DNA of 64,000 nt from an uncultured Clostridia bacterium (GCA_948467395.1 CAOKDX010000006.1:90795-154794), one strand, 5' to 3'; numbered from the stretch's first letter, positions 18,360 to 27,744 are shown. Program-made: numbers and translations. The notes: a model not told the origin generated them from the sequence alone.

Positions 18360-21300
18360 TCCCGGTCTCCTGGCGGGAGCTCATCTCCCATGGTCAGGTA
18401 GATCCGGTCCACCCGGAACCCGGTCTTTACCGGGAGGATGGTGAAGGTATGCTCTCCTGCTGTCAGCCGGATATCTGCGATCAGATTCCAGTAATAGATA
18501 TGGGATGTTCCATAAGTAAACTGGCCGCCCCCCGAGTACTGCTCTTCCCGGGGCCGGACGTCCCCGTCCACTGCCAAAGCAAGGGAATCCGACCGGTCAC
18601 CCGGAACATACATCAACAACCACACGTGATAACGTCCCTCATTCTGTATCTGCAGTCTATAATTCAGTCCCGGGGCATCCCGGGGATCCTCATATAGCAT
18701 CCCCGCCGGCTCTGCCTGCATGGCAAGTCCGGTCCGCCCTGCTGTCTCCGACTGCAGATGCTCCCAGCCGCTGATCCTCCCTCTGTCGGAGGTTCTCCAG
18801 GCCGTCTCGTTCTCCGCCAGGACACATTCCGCTTCGATGCCCAGCCGTCCCTCTTTCTCCGTCAGGCTCTCCACTGCAATTACCTTCCGGACATCCTTCC
18901 CCATACCGTCTGCCCTCTCATAGTCTCTCGCCTTCCCTCTCCCGGTCTGGGGATACGCCTCATTGTGTGCATAGAGGCGGTCGATCTTCCAGAAATCCTT
19001 TCCTGCATAGACCAGCTCCGGCAGAGGCAGCTCCTCCTGCCGGATCCGGTAAAATCCTGCGGTCTGTCTTTGCAGCTCCGGAAGGTTGATCTCCGGTTCA
19101 TCCTTGGGATATACCATATCATAGCCGCCGTTTTCCAGAATGGACGGCAGTCCCAGATTGTTTGATTTCCTCGGGGCGGTATAGATGTTGATCCGATCCA
19201 GTGTAACGAATTCATCCGGTATCGTCACCGTCATGGTATGCCTGCCCCCGCTCTGCGGATTCCACACAAAACAGAGTTTCTCACCGTTATCCAATATGCT
19301 GTCCTTCCAGCCGGCCCGCCATTCATCGGTAACGGAGGATTCCAGCTGCACCGCCGGCTCCCCGTCCATCTGCACCTCCATCCGTATCCTTCCTCTGGAA
19401 TTCAGTGTCACGTACCGCTGGATCTCTACCTGGGTCCTTCCGCAGGAACCGATATAGAATTCATATTCCAGCACCGCTTTGGCGCCGTTCTCTGGCACCG
19501 CCATCACCGCGTCCCCGCACATGCGCCCCAGCCCGGGTACGATCTCTACCTTCTCCCCCTGGCTGAACTGGCTGGCAATGATCGCCACCCCGCCGTCCGC
19601 CTCCACAAAACCGCAAAAGCCTTCCGGTTTTTGCAGATCATTCCTTTTCTGGATGCGGAGGGTTTTCCTCTCCCCGGTATTGATCCCGCACAATTCCAGT
19701 ATCGTTTCCCCGGTTCTGTCCTCCTCTTCCTTCACCTGGGTAAAGTAGATCCGTTTTTCTGTCGTCACCTTTCCCCTTGGGCTGGAAACGGCAACGCCTG
19801 AACCCTCCAGTCCCCGGATCTCGTATTCCAGTTCGCCGCCTCCCAGATTGCCGATCTCAATCCATTTCTTCCGGCTGCCGCCTGGATAGAAGGTCAGTTC
19901 TCCTTCCTCCGCGATCCGGACGCCATCCCATGTCACCACGCCCATGCGGGGGCTCTCCTCGATTGCCAGAGCCGGCTTTCCCGCCGGATAGAGAGGGATG
20001 CCGGGCGGTGGAAATGCCTCGGGGGTGAGGATCCGGCTCCATTTTCCACCACACATAATATAATTATAGTAATAGAGCATCTGCCTTCTGCCATCCATCA
20101 TCACTCTGGAATACTCCAGGTATCTGTCAGCCGCCGCGCCAAATCCTCTGTCATACGACAGCCTGCTGCGGTCGGCATAATAATACTCCGCATTGCACCA
20201 GAAGGAGGCGTGTATTTTCATCAGGAAAAGCTGAAAGAAAGAATCCCTTTCTTCTTTCGGAAGAGAGCCCCATAACCGGCTGCCTCTGTCGTATAAATCC
20301 TTCAGGCGCACAAGCCTTCTTCCCGCCTCATCTCCATACCCTTCCTGGGAAAAGGCATCCGATACCAGGTGTTCCACCTTTCTGACATTGGTCAGCTGCG
20401 CATACTTGCCATACAGATCTGCCGCCTCACTGCCGATGTCCCCGGAAAAGTTATAATCTGTCCATTCCTGTACAAACCGTTCCGGATCCCTTGTTACCGC
20501 CCCTTCCTTTCCCGCCTCCCAGCCATAGCGGAGAAAATACTCCATGTCCATCTCCAGCGGTTTCAGAGCCCCGGCATTCAGCACCCACAGCTTACGGATC
20601 CCTTTCCGGTAGGACTTTTCCAGTTCGTTCCCCGTCTGGGCCAGGGGGATGGAATTGAGGAAGAGGTAGCACATCTCCGAGTGCGCCCAGTAGGAATTGT
20701 GGAAATACAGTCCGTGGCCGCCCTTCCTCTCACGCTCCTTTTCATCCGGATACCGGCGCATATGGCCAAAGTTATCGTTCACCCAGATCAGCGTTACGTC
20801 CTCCGGCACCTCCAGCCCCGCATCATACAGATCCAGAACTTCCTTATAGGGGACAAATGTCTGCACGGCATCTTCTGCCTTTTCCTTCCCCAGTACCTGC
20901 CGCAGTATCTCCCGCTGGTCACGGAATACCTTCTGCATCAGTTTGATCTTCTCCCGGCGGATCCCCTCTTCATCCAGTTCCTTATTTTCATAGATCTTAC
21001 TTGTGACAAACCCGGAGTCGTGTATCCCTCTCATGCCGATGGTATATGTATTTTCATATTCCCGGTTCTGCTCCAGACCCTCCCGCCAGTATTCCCGGAT
21101 CCGTTCCCGGTTCTCCCCCTCTATGGAATAATCATAGCTCAGATCGGAATAACCCTTCCTCTCCCGCCATGGCTGCCATTCGTTCTGGTTGCTGCGCAAC
21201 AGCATATCGCAGTGAGATGTGCCTACCACGATCCCCATCTCATCCGCCAGCTCCCCGTTGCGGGGATCTTCATTAAAATAATTGACGTGCATGGCCGGCC

Positions 21301-21910
21301 ATATGTAATTTGCCTTCAGCCGGAGCAGCAGCTCAAATATCTTTTCATACAGCTCTGGCCCTATCGTTCCATCCGCCGTATGCTCCTTCGCCCATGCCTC
21401 CAGCTCCTCCTCGTCATTGATAAAGATGCCGCGGTACCGCACCGACGGATAGTCGGCCAGATAGAAGCCGGCAGAGATAGGAAACGGGCGTTTCCTGACC
21501 GGCACATCCCCAAAATAGTGCCACGGCGAGACGCCAATCCGCCGGGATAGCTCATATACTCCGTAAATGGTCCCCCTCCGGTCCGCCCCGGCGATGTACA
21601 GAGCCCCTTCCAGCTCCTGGATCACATAACCCTCCCAGCGGTACACGCCGTTTTCATCCAGAATAGGGTCTGTCTTTAACCTCCCCTGCCGGATCCGGCT
21701 GTCGATCTCCTGGTTCTTTCCAATGGTGCCGATCACAATGTATAAATCTGCCCTGCCGTCTCCACCGCTTTCTGTCTCACAACGGCAGCCAATGGCCCTC
21801 TCTATATCCGCCTTAAGCTGGCGGATACTTCTCTCCACCGCCCTGTCCTCCTCTTTGGAATAGGACAGTACAACGTATCCACTCCTATTTGGAAAAAGAC
21901 TCTGGTCCAT
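18338..21910 (-). CDS. Intracellular GH115 xylan alpha-1,2-glucuronidase
   Basis: A 1190-aa GH115 enzyme with no signal peptide, so probably cytosolic and acting on imported aldouronic acids. The family block RYRGIFINDEE lies near 158-168 and LIWVNDNFGHMRRYP farther on, matching the secreted paralogue in this locus. A C-terminal beta-rich part of about 450 residues follows, ending in a galactose-binding-like domain. It lacks the LamG, FIVAR and Ig-like modules. The ATG at 21910 is preceded by AGGAGGT. It is divergent from the AraC gene, and the palindrome in the gap may be the control site. Confidence 0.92.
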   Translation of the reverse strand: MDQSLFPNRSGYVVLSYSKEEDRAVERSIRQLKADIERAIGCRCETESGGDGRADLYIVIGTIGKNQEIDSRIRQGRLKTDPILDENGVYRWEGYVIQELEGALYIAGADRRGTIYGVYELSRRIGVSPWHYFGDVPVRKRPFPISAGFYLADYPSVRYRGIFINDEEELEAWAKEHTADGTIGPELYEKIFELLLRLKANYIWPAMHVNYFNEDPRNGELADEMGIVVGTSHCDMLLRSNQNEWQPWRERKGYSDLSYDYSIEGENRERIREYWREGLEQNREYENTYTIGMRGIHDSGFVTSKIYENKELDEEGIRREKIKLMQKVFRDQREILRQVLGKEKAEDAVQTFVPYKEVLDLYDAGLEVPEDVTLIWVNDNFGHMRRYPDEKERERKGGHGLYFHNSYWAHSEMCYLFLNSIPLAQTGNELEKSYRKGIRKLWVLNAGALKPLEMDMEYFLRYGWEAGKEGAVTRDPERFVQEWTDYNFSGDIGSEAADLYGKYAQLTNVRKVEHLVSDAFSQEGYGDEAGRRLVRLKDLYDRGSRLWGSLPKEERDSFFQLFLMKIHASFWCNAEYYYADRSRLSYDRGFGAAADRYLEYSRVMMDGRRQMLYYYNYIMCGGKWSRILTPEAFPPPGIPLYPAGKPALAIEESPRMGVVTWDGVRIAEEGELTFYPGGSRKKWIEIGNLGGGELEYEIRGLEGSGVAVSSPRGKVTTEKRIYFTQVKEEEDRTGETILELCGINTGERKTLRIQKRNDLQKPEGFCGFVEADGGVAIIASQFSQGEKVEIVPGLGRMCGDAVMAVPENGAKAVLEYEFYIGSCGRTQVEIQRYVTLNSRGRIRMEVQMDGEPAVQLESSVTDEWRAGWKDSILDNGEKLCFVWNPQSGGRHTMTVTIPDEFVTLDRINIYTAPRKSNNLGLPSILENGGYDMVYPKDEPEINLPELQRQTAGFYRIRQEELPLPELVYAGKDFWKIDRLYAHNEAYPQTGRGKARDYERADGMGKDVRKVIAVESLTEKEGRLGIEAECVLAENETAWRTSDRGRISGWEHLQSETAGRTGLAMQAEPAGMLYEDPRDAPGLNYRLQIQNEGRYHVWLLMYVPGDRSDSLALAVDGDVRPREEQYSGGGQFTYGTSHIYYWNLIADIRLTAGEHTFTILPVKTGFRVDRIYLTMGDELPPGDREWDGEPR

Positions 21911-21962
21911 TACTCCACCTCCTAAACTCAATGACAGATTTCCCATGATACCATCGGGCTAG

Positions 21963-21990
21963 CTCAACGCTACAAATTGGTACCGTTGAG
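21963..21990. promoter_or_regulatory. Palindromic operator-like site between GH115 and araC-type gene
   Basis: CTCAACGCTAC and GTACCGTTGAG are 11-bp inverted arms with one mismatch around a 6-bp centre. The site ends 5 bp before the -35 box of the AraC promoter and 53 bp before the GH115 start, so it could serve both directions. Confidence 0.5.
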
Positions 21991-21995
21991 TTATA

Positions 21996-22024
21996 TTGAC
22001 AAAATTCTCTTTTTCTTATACTAT
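21996..22024 (+). promoter_or_regulatory. Sigma-A promoter for the AraC-family gene
   Basis: A perfect TTGACA at 21996-22001 and TACTAT at 22019-22024 are 17 bp apart. Confidence 0.7.
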
Positions 22025-22099
22025 ATTACTAAATTTCACAAATTTCTCATGCCATATTGCGTATTTTCTTTGTAATGTTGCGATTAAGGAGCGATGCGA

Positions 22100-22918
22100 A
22101 TGATTCAGCTGTACTCAGATCAGTTAGAGTTTAAGATTAACCGGGATTACAACTACTGGAACCCCGATTTTCATATGCACAATTTTTATGAAATCTTTCT
22201 GCTGCAGGAGGGAAATATTGATTTTTACATGAATAATACGAAGCGTCATATTGATCCGGGCACTATGGTATTTATCACAGACCAGGACATCCACAAAAGC
22301 ACACTGATCACGGAAGGTTTGTATGAGCGGGCCTATATCCATATCCCGCCCTCCCTCCTGAATGCCTGCTCCAGTGCCTCCACGGACCTTTCCGCCTGTT
22401 TCCATGCCGTCTCCGGCCAGTTCTTCCAGCCCGGGAAGAAACAGGCAGATCTGTTTTTTAATACAGTGAGAAATATGATGAATTTAGAAAAGAAGAAAGA
22501 CTTTGGATACGATATATTGATACAGTCGGAATTACTAAAAATTCTCGTGTCCGTCAATGACCTTTGCCGGAATGGCCAGACGGAACAGTTTCTGGAGCAG
22601 TACTCCGAGCGCATCCGCGAAATGATATACTATATTGAGGATCATTTGAGCGAACCACTGTCCCTGGAGCGGATCGCCAGGCATTTTTCCATAGATAAAT
22701 ATCATATGTGCCATATTTTTAAGAAAGAAACAAATACAACCGTTTACCATTTCATCCAGTTAAAGAGGATTGCTATGGCGAAACGGCTGCTGGCTGAGGG
22801 AAATAGCCTGACCGAGGTCTGCTTTGAAGTTGGTTTTAACGATTACAACCACTTTATCACAACCTTTAAAAAGCACTGTGGAATGACGCCTAAGCAGTAT
22901 GTCCGGATGTATGAGTAA
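22100..22918 (+). CDS. AraC-family transcriptional regulator (cupin + HTH)
   Basis: A 272-aa regulator. The N-terminal half is a cupin-like ligand domain (NPDFHMHNFYEIFLLQEG, then a metal- or sugar-pocket region). The C-terminal 100 residues are the double helix-turn-helix of AraC proteins, with IARHFSIDKYHMCHIFKKE and the closing signature VCFEVGFNDYNHFITTFKKHCGMTPKQY. It is transcribed away from the GH115 locus and is likely its sugar-responsive activator. The ATG at 22100 is eight bases from AAGGAG; an ATG at 22094 is too close to that site. Confidence 0.9.
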   Translation: MIQLYSDQLEFKINRDYNYWNPDFHMHNFYEIFLLQEGNIDFYMNNTKRHIDPGTMVFITDQDIHKSTLITEGLYERAYIHIPPSLLNACSSASTDLSACFHAVSGQFFQPGKKQADLFFNTVRNMMNLEKKKDFGYDILIQSELLKILVSVNDLCRNGQTEQFLEQYSERIREMIYYIEDHLSEPLSLERIARHFSIDKYHMCHIFKKETNTTVYHFIQLKRIAMAKRLLAEGNSLTEVCFEVGFNDYNHFITTFKKHCGMTPKQYVRMYE

Positions 22919-22958
22919 ATCCGCCATCCGCAGATGTACCATCCAGGACGCCATTGAG

Positions 22959-23474
22959 CTACAGTCTGATATCAATTTTATACTCTTTGTCAATGAGAAT
23001 AAAATCAATCCCATGCTTCTGGCACTGAGCCAGCATCCTGGCATTATCCCGCAATACTGTGTCGATCGTACAATACTCATCGTCCAAACGGTCTTCCACT
23101 ATACTGGCGTATGCTTTAATATCTTTGAAATGATTCTCTATATACCGCTGACTCATAACCAGACAGTAATATCTGATATTTTTCTGATCATCCGGTTCAA
23201 AATCATCCGCCCAGCCGAACGGAATATAGCATCCTTCTACAATGAGATTCTGCCTGTTTTCAATGGCTGTTTTTATCATCTCACATACGATGGGCCATAA
23301 ATAACCAGTCAGTGCCTCTTCGTCACTTTCCGGCGTCAGCTCTGTATGACCACTTCGGATCAGTCCCATCTTCAAGTGATCTATGGATAAATAGGGATAT
23401 TTGTATTTTTCCAGCAATCTTTGCGCCAGTGCCGTTTTCCCTGTGTGAGACGCACCCGTTATCAAAATAATCAT
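22959..23474 (-). CDS. P-loop kinase-like protein (AAA/shikimate-kinase-like fold)
   Basis: A 171-aa cytosolic protein with an N-terminal Walker A motif GASHTGKT directly after a hydrophobic strand (MIILIT), and a later strand LIVEGCYIPFGW typical of small nucleoside- or sugar-kinase folds. The substrate cannot be told. The ATG at 23474 follows GGGAGG. It is the last of three genes in a row that appear translationally linked: a zinc-ribbon kinase, a truncated nucleotidyltransferase remnant, and this protein. It converges on the AraC gene with a 40-bp gap in which I see no clear terminator. Confidence 0.7.
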   Translation of the reverse strand: MIILITGASHTGKTALAQRLLEKYKYPYLSIDHLKMGLIRSGHTELTPESDEEALTGYLWPIVCEMIKTAIENRQNLIVEGCYIPFGWADDFEPDDQKNIRYYCLVMSQRYIENHFKDIKAYASIVEDRLDDEYCTIDTVLRDNARMLAQCQKHGIDFILIDKEYKIDIRL

Positions 23475-23494
23475 ATCATCCACCTCCCGTTTTT

Positions 23495-23629
23495 CTACCA
23501 ATTTTCTTCGTTATTTGTGCCATAGGCATAACTTCCACCCAGTCCGAATAAGATAATGCGTCTGCCCAGCCGCTGGTCATCCCGCAGGAAATCATATTCC
23601 GGCAGCTCCATCCATTCTCTGAAATTCAT
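23495..23629 (-). pseudogene. Truncated nucleotidyltransferase (RlaP / polymerase-beta-like) remnant
   Basis: A 44-codon frame starts MNFREWMELPEYDFLRDD and runs to LFGLGGSYAYGTNNEEN, then Trp and stop. That is the start of the predicted nucleotidyltransferases related to RlaP (Nuc-transf superfamily), in which GGSYAYGTN is followed by the S-D-x-D catalytic pair. Here everything after EEN is missing, so it is probably a deletion remnant. Its ATG overlaps the stop of the upstream kinase as TAATG, showing an ancestral coupled operon. The downstream kinase starts 21 bp after the stop. Confidence 0.65.
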
Positions 23630-24234
23630 TATGTTCCCATCTCCATCCATTCCAAAATGCATTTCGCTGTCTCTTCCGGCGTCCTGTCATCCACATTCAT
23701 CGTAGAAAACGGGACTTCGCCGATTTTCTCATGAGTCTTGAAAAATTCATTGTAATCCACAGAACTGCTGATCCAGCCCTCATCCGCGATCCCACGGCCG
23801 TCGGTCATTCTTTTACGCAGTGTCTCTTCCCCACTGGTGAGTGCCAAAACCCTTATTTCACTAAAAAAGCGGGCATGATACACTTGATCTAACTTATCAA
23901 TATTTCCCGCCATCGTCCAGGCAACCGCCCTGCCAGACTGGGAAATATTATTAGAGAGACAGAAAATCTGCTCAATCTGATCAAAGTGATCCGCCTCTGT
24001 TTCATGAGGCATGATATTATAAAACAGATCTGCGTCAAGCACAACATAGTCTGTAGTCAGCTTTTGTAATTCCTTCGCTGCCGTTGTCTTTCCCACGCCG
24101 CTGCAGCCAGTGATCACATACAGAGGTTTCTTTATAAATCCCCACTTTGAACCGCATTCCGGACATATTATATAATGATCTGAAACCTCTTTATTCCATT
24201 GAGTATTCCTGCAGTGAGGACATATTGTAACCAT
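23629..24234 (-). CDS. Zinc-ribbon P-loop kinase-like protein
   Basis: A 201-aa protein in which a four-Cys zinc ribbon (CPHC near residue 5 and CPEC near 25) is fused to a P-loop kinase domain with Walker A GCSGVGKTT near 44-52. A later segment, VVLDADLFYNI, has the Asp of small-molecule kinases. The closest general type is a nucleoside or aminoglycoside-like kinase, but the substrate is unknown. The ATG at 24234 follows GGAGGAAGGC; an open frame continues upstream only by overlapping the LRR gene. It lies 35 bp after that gene. Confidence 0.7.
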   Translation of the reverse strand: MVTICPHCRNTQWNKEVSDHYIICPECGSKWGFIKKPLYVITGCSGVGKTTAAKELQKLTTDYVVLDADLFYNIMPHETEADHFDQIEQIFCLSNNISQSGRAVAWTMAGNIDKLDQVYHARFFSEIRVLALTSGEETLRKRMTDGRGIADEGWISSSVDYNEFFKTHEKIGEVPFSTMNVDDRTPEETAKCILEWMEMGT

Positions 24235-24269
24235 CCTGCCTTCCTCCGTTTTCGCTATTTCGTCGTTTC

Positions 24270-25682
24270 TTATCTTCCTGTGATTTCTGTTACATTTACC
24301 TTTATCTTGCATTTCACATCCATCGTTCTCATCCGGACTGTAATCTCTGCCTTGCCCTTCCTTATCCCTGTGACCTTCCCTTTTTTTGTTACCTTTGCCA
24401 CCCGGGGATGGGAGGATGTAAATTTGAGGATATCGGTTTTTAATTTCCAGCCCTTCCAAAATCCAGTTGGCGTAGAGACGGTGATTCCTGGGGCAATATC
24501 CAATGTTCTGGAACTGCCTTTTTTTACTTCCAGCCTGTTCTTTGAAGGTTTCAGGGCATAAACTCTCTGGGAATCAAAATATTTCCTTTTCTTGCCCTTT
24601 GTCAGTGTTATCACTGCCACATATCTGTATTTTTCTCCCGTCTTGCCCTTTACCTTTTTATTCCCGGAGGATAGCAGATAGGGAGCCTTCTTTATCTTTT
24701 TGATTCCCGGCGTTTTGGCAAATGCACCAGTCCCGACATATGCCATCGATGCCGGCAATGCTGAGATTTTCTTAAGATTTGTGCAGCCGCCGAATGCACT
24801 TCCCTCTATTTTCCTCAGTCCGGAGGGAAAAGACACTTCTTCCAGATTACGGCACCATCGGAAAGTCTCCGCTCCGATCACCCTCACCCTGTCTGGTATC
24901 TTTATTTTTTTAAGAGAATTACAATTTTTGAATCCATGGATTTCTCTTAGATTTTTGCTCCATCTGATTTTCTTTAATTTATGGCACCAGTTAAAGCCCT
25001 GCACTTTTGTGATATTATCCGGAAGATAGATGCTTTCCAGTCCGTCACATGCTACTGCCGATGCTGTCTTGTATTTTTTATTTTTTGAAAATACAATCTT
25101 CTTAATAAATCGATTCTGAATAGCCATCGAAAATGTAATACTGGACGGCATTCTGTATACTGTGGCTGTTTTCTCATCCGGATATTCCAGAAGCGCACTC
25201 ATATCTTTATTATACAACACCCCCTCCTTCGCCTTCAAGAATTTATTGTTTGGATCTACTTCTATTTGCTCCAGACCAGCCAGTCCTTCCAGCGGTATAT
25301 ATTTCATTTTCCCCGTATGATCCGCCGCCTTGACAGGCCTAATGCTTTTGGGTAAAATCAGCTTTTTAACAGCAGCATCTCTCTGGTCCTCTCCGCTAAT
25401 ATGCACACAGAAATAACGGCCAAAATCAATACTCATCACTTTTTTCCCGTCAAGAACCTCTGGAATTTTTAACACAGAAACATCCCCTTCAACAGCAGCC
25501 CCTGTAATTTCAATAGCGTTTTTGAACTCACTGGACTCTCGATAAGTATAAGTAATTCTCCCACTAACTGCCTGTTTATCACTGCCCCCTTCCGCTTTTA
25601 TTACCTCTGCAGGTAAAAAAGCAAGCAACACTCCAGCCAAAAAAATTTTTCCTGTTATCATTATTTTTCTTTTTATTTCCAT
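24270..25682 (-). CDS. Secreted leucine-rich-repeat (BspA-like) protein with Ig-like tail
   Basis: A 470-aa exported protein. After a signal peptide (residues 1-30) comes a beta-rich region and then BspA/LRR_5-type repeats (for example KIKIPDRVRVIGAETF, EVSFPSGLRKIEGSAF, KISALPASMAYVGTGAF). The last 90 residues form a Big_2-like Ig fold with the typical RVAKVTKKGKVTGIRKGKAEITV. Such proteins bind host or polysaccharide ligands at the cell surface. It starts 25 bp after the subtilase gene and is probably co-transcribed with it. ATG at 25682 with GGAGG seven bases upstream. Confidence 0.85.
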   Translation of the reverse strand: MEIKRKIMITGKIFLAGVLLAFLPAEVIKAEGGSDKQAVSGRITYTYRESSEFKNAIEITGAAVEGDVSVLKIPEVLDGKKVMSIDFGRYFCVHISGEDQRDAAVKKLILPKSIRPVKAADHTGKMKYIPLEGLAGLEQIEVDPNNKFLKAKEGVLYNKDMSALLEYPDEKTATVYRMPSSITFSMAIQNRFIKKIVFSKNKKYKTASAVACDGLESIYLPDNITKVQGFNWCHKLKKIRWSKNLREIHGFKNCNSLKKIKIPDRVRVIGAETFRWCRNLEEVSFPSGLRKIEGSAFGGCTNLKKISALPASMAYVGTGAFAKTPGIKKIKKAPYLLSSGNKKVKGKTGEKYRYVAVITLTKGKKRKYFDSQRVYALKPSKNRLEVKKGSSRTLDIAPGITVSTPTGFWKGWKLKTDILKFTSSHPRVAKVTKKGKVTGIRKGKAEITVRMRTMDVKCKIKVNVTEITGR

Positions 25683-25710
25683 CACAATTCCTCCCTCATA
25701 ACTGATTTTA

Positions 25711-27744
25711 CTATTTAATAGAGTAAGCAGCCACGCTAACTGCCAATGTTGGACTGATCGATTTCATATAATCTTCAAAATAGTAGAGTTTAAAAATACT
25801 AGCATTATATTTTACTCCAACATAAAAATCTGATGCAGTTCCTATTGAATCATTTGCGAAATGTTTGATTACATTAGCAGCGACTGATTGAGCAGCTATA
25901 AACCTTTCTTTAACAATATTTGACTTATCAGCATAATCATTTGGTGTCCCGTGAAACAGCCTTCCATATTTAGCAGTCCAAACAGAATGAGCATACACAT
26001 CTGTAGCTGTATGCATTGCTACTCCATAAGCAAACGCGGCCCGATATTTCGTTGAACTCCCAATACTTCCCCAGGAAACATTGGCAAATAACTTTAAATA
26101 ATCCTGTGATGGATTGTTCACATCGCATGGACCTGGATCATTGTATATTTTTCCTCCTCTTATTTCTTTTGCATATTTTGTACATGTAATATAATTACTC
26201 ACATAATTGCATCCCACTGTCCCTGCTGTCGTTTTAAAATAGCCATGCAGACAGGGATGCTTTGTCATTCCTGCCATTCCACTTGCCGCAGTATCTGGAT
26301 ATACCGCTCCCTTCTTTACCATAGAAATAACATTTGCGTTTATGGGATTTTGACTAATGTATCCATTTGCACTTAATGCACTATCAGCCAACGTTTCATG
26401 TGTTTTCCCGTCAGGATCCTCCTTTTTATTGCAATTCCAGGACCCATTCACATAATCCACATCTGTAAACTCCTGCACTGGGGCATTATTTTCTTCTGCC
26501 TTATTTTCATTCTGCTCTACTGTCTTCCAAGGTTGGTAGCTCTGTTCAAATTCATCATAAATATTCAATGCCTGCCCATAGTCCAACAGTCCATTTCCAT
26601 ATTTTTTCTCATCTCCATATTGATTTGCTGCCACATCCATAAGTTGACGGATAAAGTCCGCTGGTTTCGTCCGATCTTTTTCCCATAGTCTTGCCGCCAC
26701 CCCAACCACGTGCGGCACTGCCATACTAGTGCCATTGCAGACCAACGTACCACCAAAGCCCCCTGTTGTTCTTATCTTCTCAGCCGGCGCAACAATCTCC
26801 ACCTCTTCCCCTTCCGCACTGTAATCGCAGGCAGTCCCGTCTATATCCGTTCCCCCTACTGCCATAACTTCATCCATTGCCGCCGGGTATTCTACCACTC
26901 CATGATTCCCCGCCGCCGCCACTATCAGAATTCCTTTTTTATGAGCCGCTCTCACAGCCGTTTCCAGTGCCTCCGACCTCTCCATCGTGCCAAAACTAAT
27001 ACTAATGATATTGACATCCTTTTCTATCGCCCAGTAGATTGCTTCCACAATCCGGCTCACCGGCGCCACCTTATTCCCATCCAAAACTCTTGCCGAATAC
27101 AGTTCCACATCCGGAGCGATTCCTGTGATCCCTTCCTCATTATCACGTGCGGCGATCACTCCGGCAATGGAGGTTCCATGACCGGATGTATCCCAGAACA
27201 ACGGAAGCACTTCTTCCTCCCCAGGGATCAGATTGATAGATTCCTCCACCTCAATATCTTCAAATAAATCGACACCGGAATCGATCAGCGCAACCTTTAC
27301 TCGGTTCCCTGTACAGGCTCCTTCTGCCCTGTCGCCCTCGTCCAGACGTATTGCCTGCATATTCCATTCCAGGTCCTCTTTTTCTTTTGATTCCACTTTC
27401 TCGGTTTCGACATCTTCAAAAGAACCTCGTACTTCAATATCTTTCTCGACGAGATCAATCTTTTGGTCCCGTTCCAATAACTCTGCCTCCCCTTCTGTCA
27501 GTTCCAGTGTGATAAAATTATCTTCCTGCATACTGTCACAGCTAAGTTCAGAAATGGTATCTCCTTCTTCATATTTTTCACCCAACGCCTCCCTTTTATT
27601 TCCCGCAGCCGTCTGTACAATATAGACTTGTTTCTTCTCCTGATCTTTTGCCCTTACACTGGTGTAACACATTCGATTCCCCAATCCCAGCACCAGTATG
27701 GCACATAGTGAAGCAGCTATTGTTTTTTTACAACATCTTTTCAT
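25711..27744 (-). CDS. Secreted S8 subtilase fused to a phospholipase-C-like domain
   Basis: A 677-aa exported protein. Residues 1-34 are a signal sequence and 35-120 an I9-like propeptide region. Residues 150-380 form a subtilase with a complete triad: Asp155 in VALIDSGV, His189 in SGHGTSIAG, Ser340 in NGTSMAVPH, and oxyanion Asn in AAGNHG. The C-terminal 230 residues contain FAYGVAMHTATDVYAHS, an H-x3-D...H arrangement like zinc-dependent phospholipase C, with several Cys. The fusion is unusual; whether the second domain is active is unknown. It lies downstream of an ECF sigma gene. ATG at 27744 is eight bases from AGGAGG. Confidence 0.85.
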   Translation of the reverse strand: MKRCCKKTIAASLCAILVLGLGNRMCYTSVRAKDQEKKQVYIVQTAAGNKREALGEKYEEGDTISELSCDSMQEDNFITLELTEGEAELLERDQKIDLVEKDIEVRGSFEDVETEKVESKEKEDLEWNMQAIRLDEGDRAEGACTGNRVKVALIDSGVDLFEDIEVEESINLIPGEEEVLPLFWDTSGHGTSIAGVIAARDNEEGITGIAPDVELYSARVLDGNKVAPVSRIVEAIYWAIEKDVNIISISFGTMERSEALETAVRAAHKKGILIVAAAGNHGVVEYPAAMDEVMAVGGTDIDGTACDYSAEGEEVEIVAPAEKIRTTGGFGGTLVCNGTSMAVPHVVGVAARLWEKDRTKPADFIRQLMDVAANQYGDEKKYGNGLLDYGQALNIYDEFEQSYQPWKTVEQNENKAEENNAPVQEFTDVDYVNGSWNCNKKEDPDGKTHETLADSALSANGYISQNPINANVISMVKKGAVYPDTAASGMAGMTKHPCLHGYFKTTAGTVGCNYVSNYITCTKYAKEIRGGKIYNDPGPCDVNNPSQDYLKLFANVSWGSIGSSTKYRAAFAYGVAMHTATDVYAHSVWTAKYGRLFHGTPNDYADKSNIVKERFIAAQSVAANVIKHFANDSIGTASDFYVGVKYNASIFKLYYFEDYMKSISPTLAVSVAAYSIK

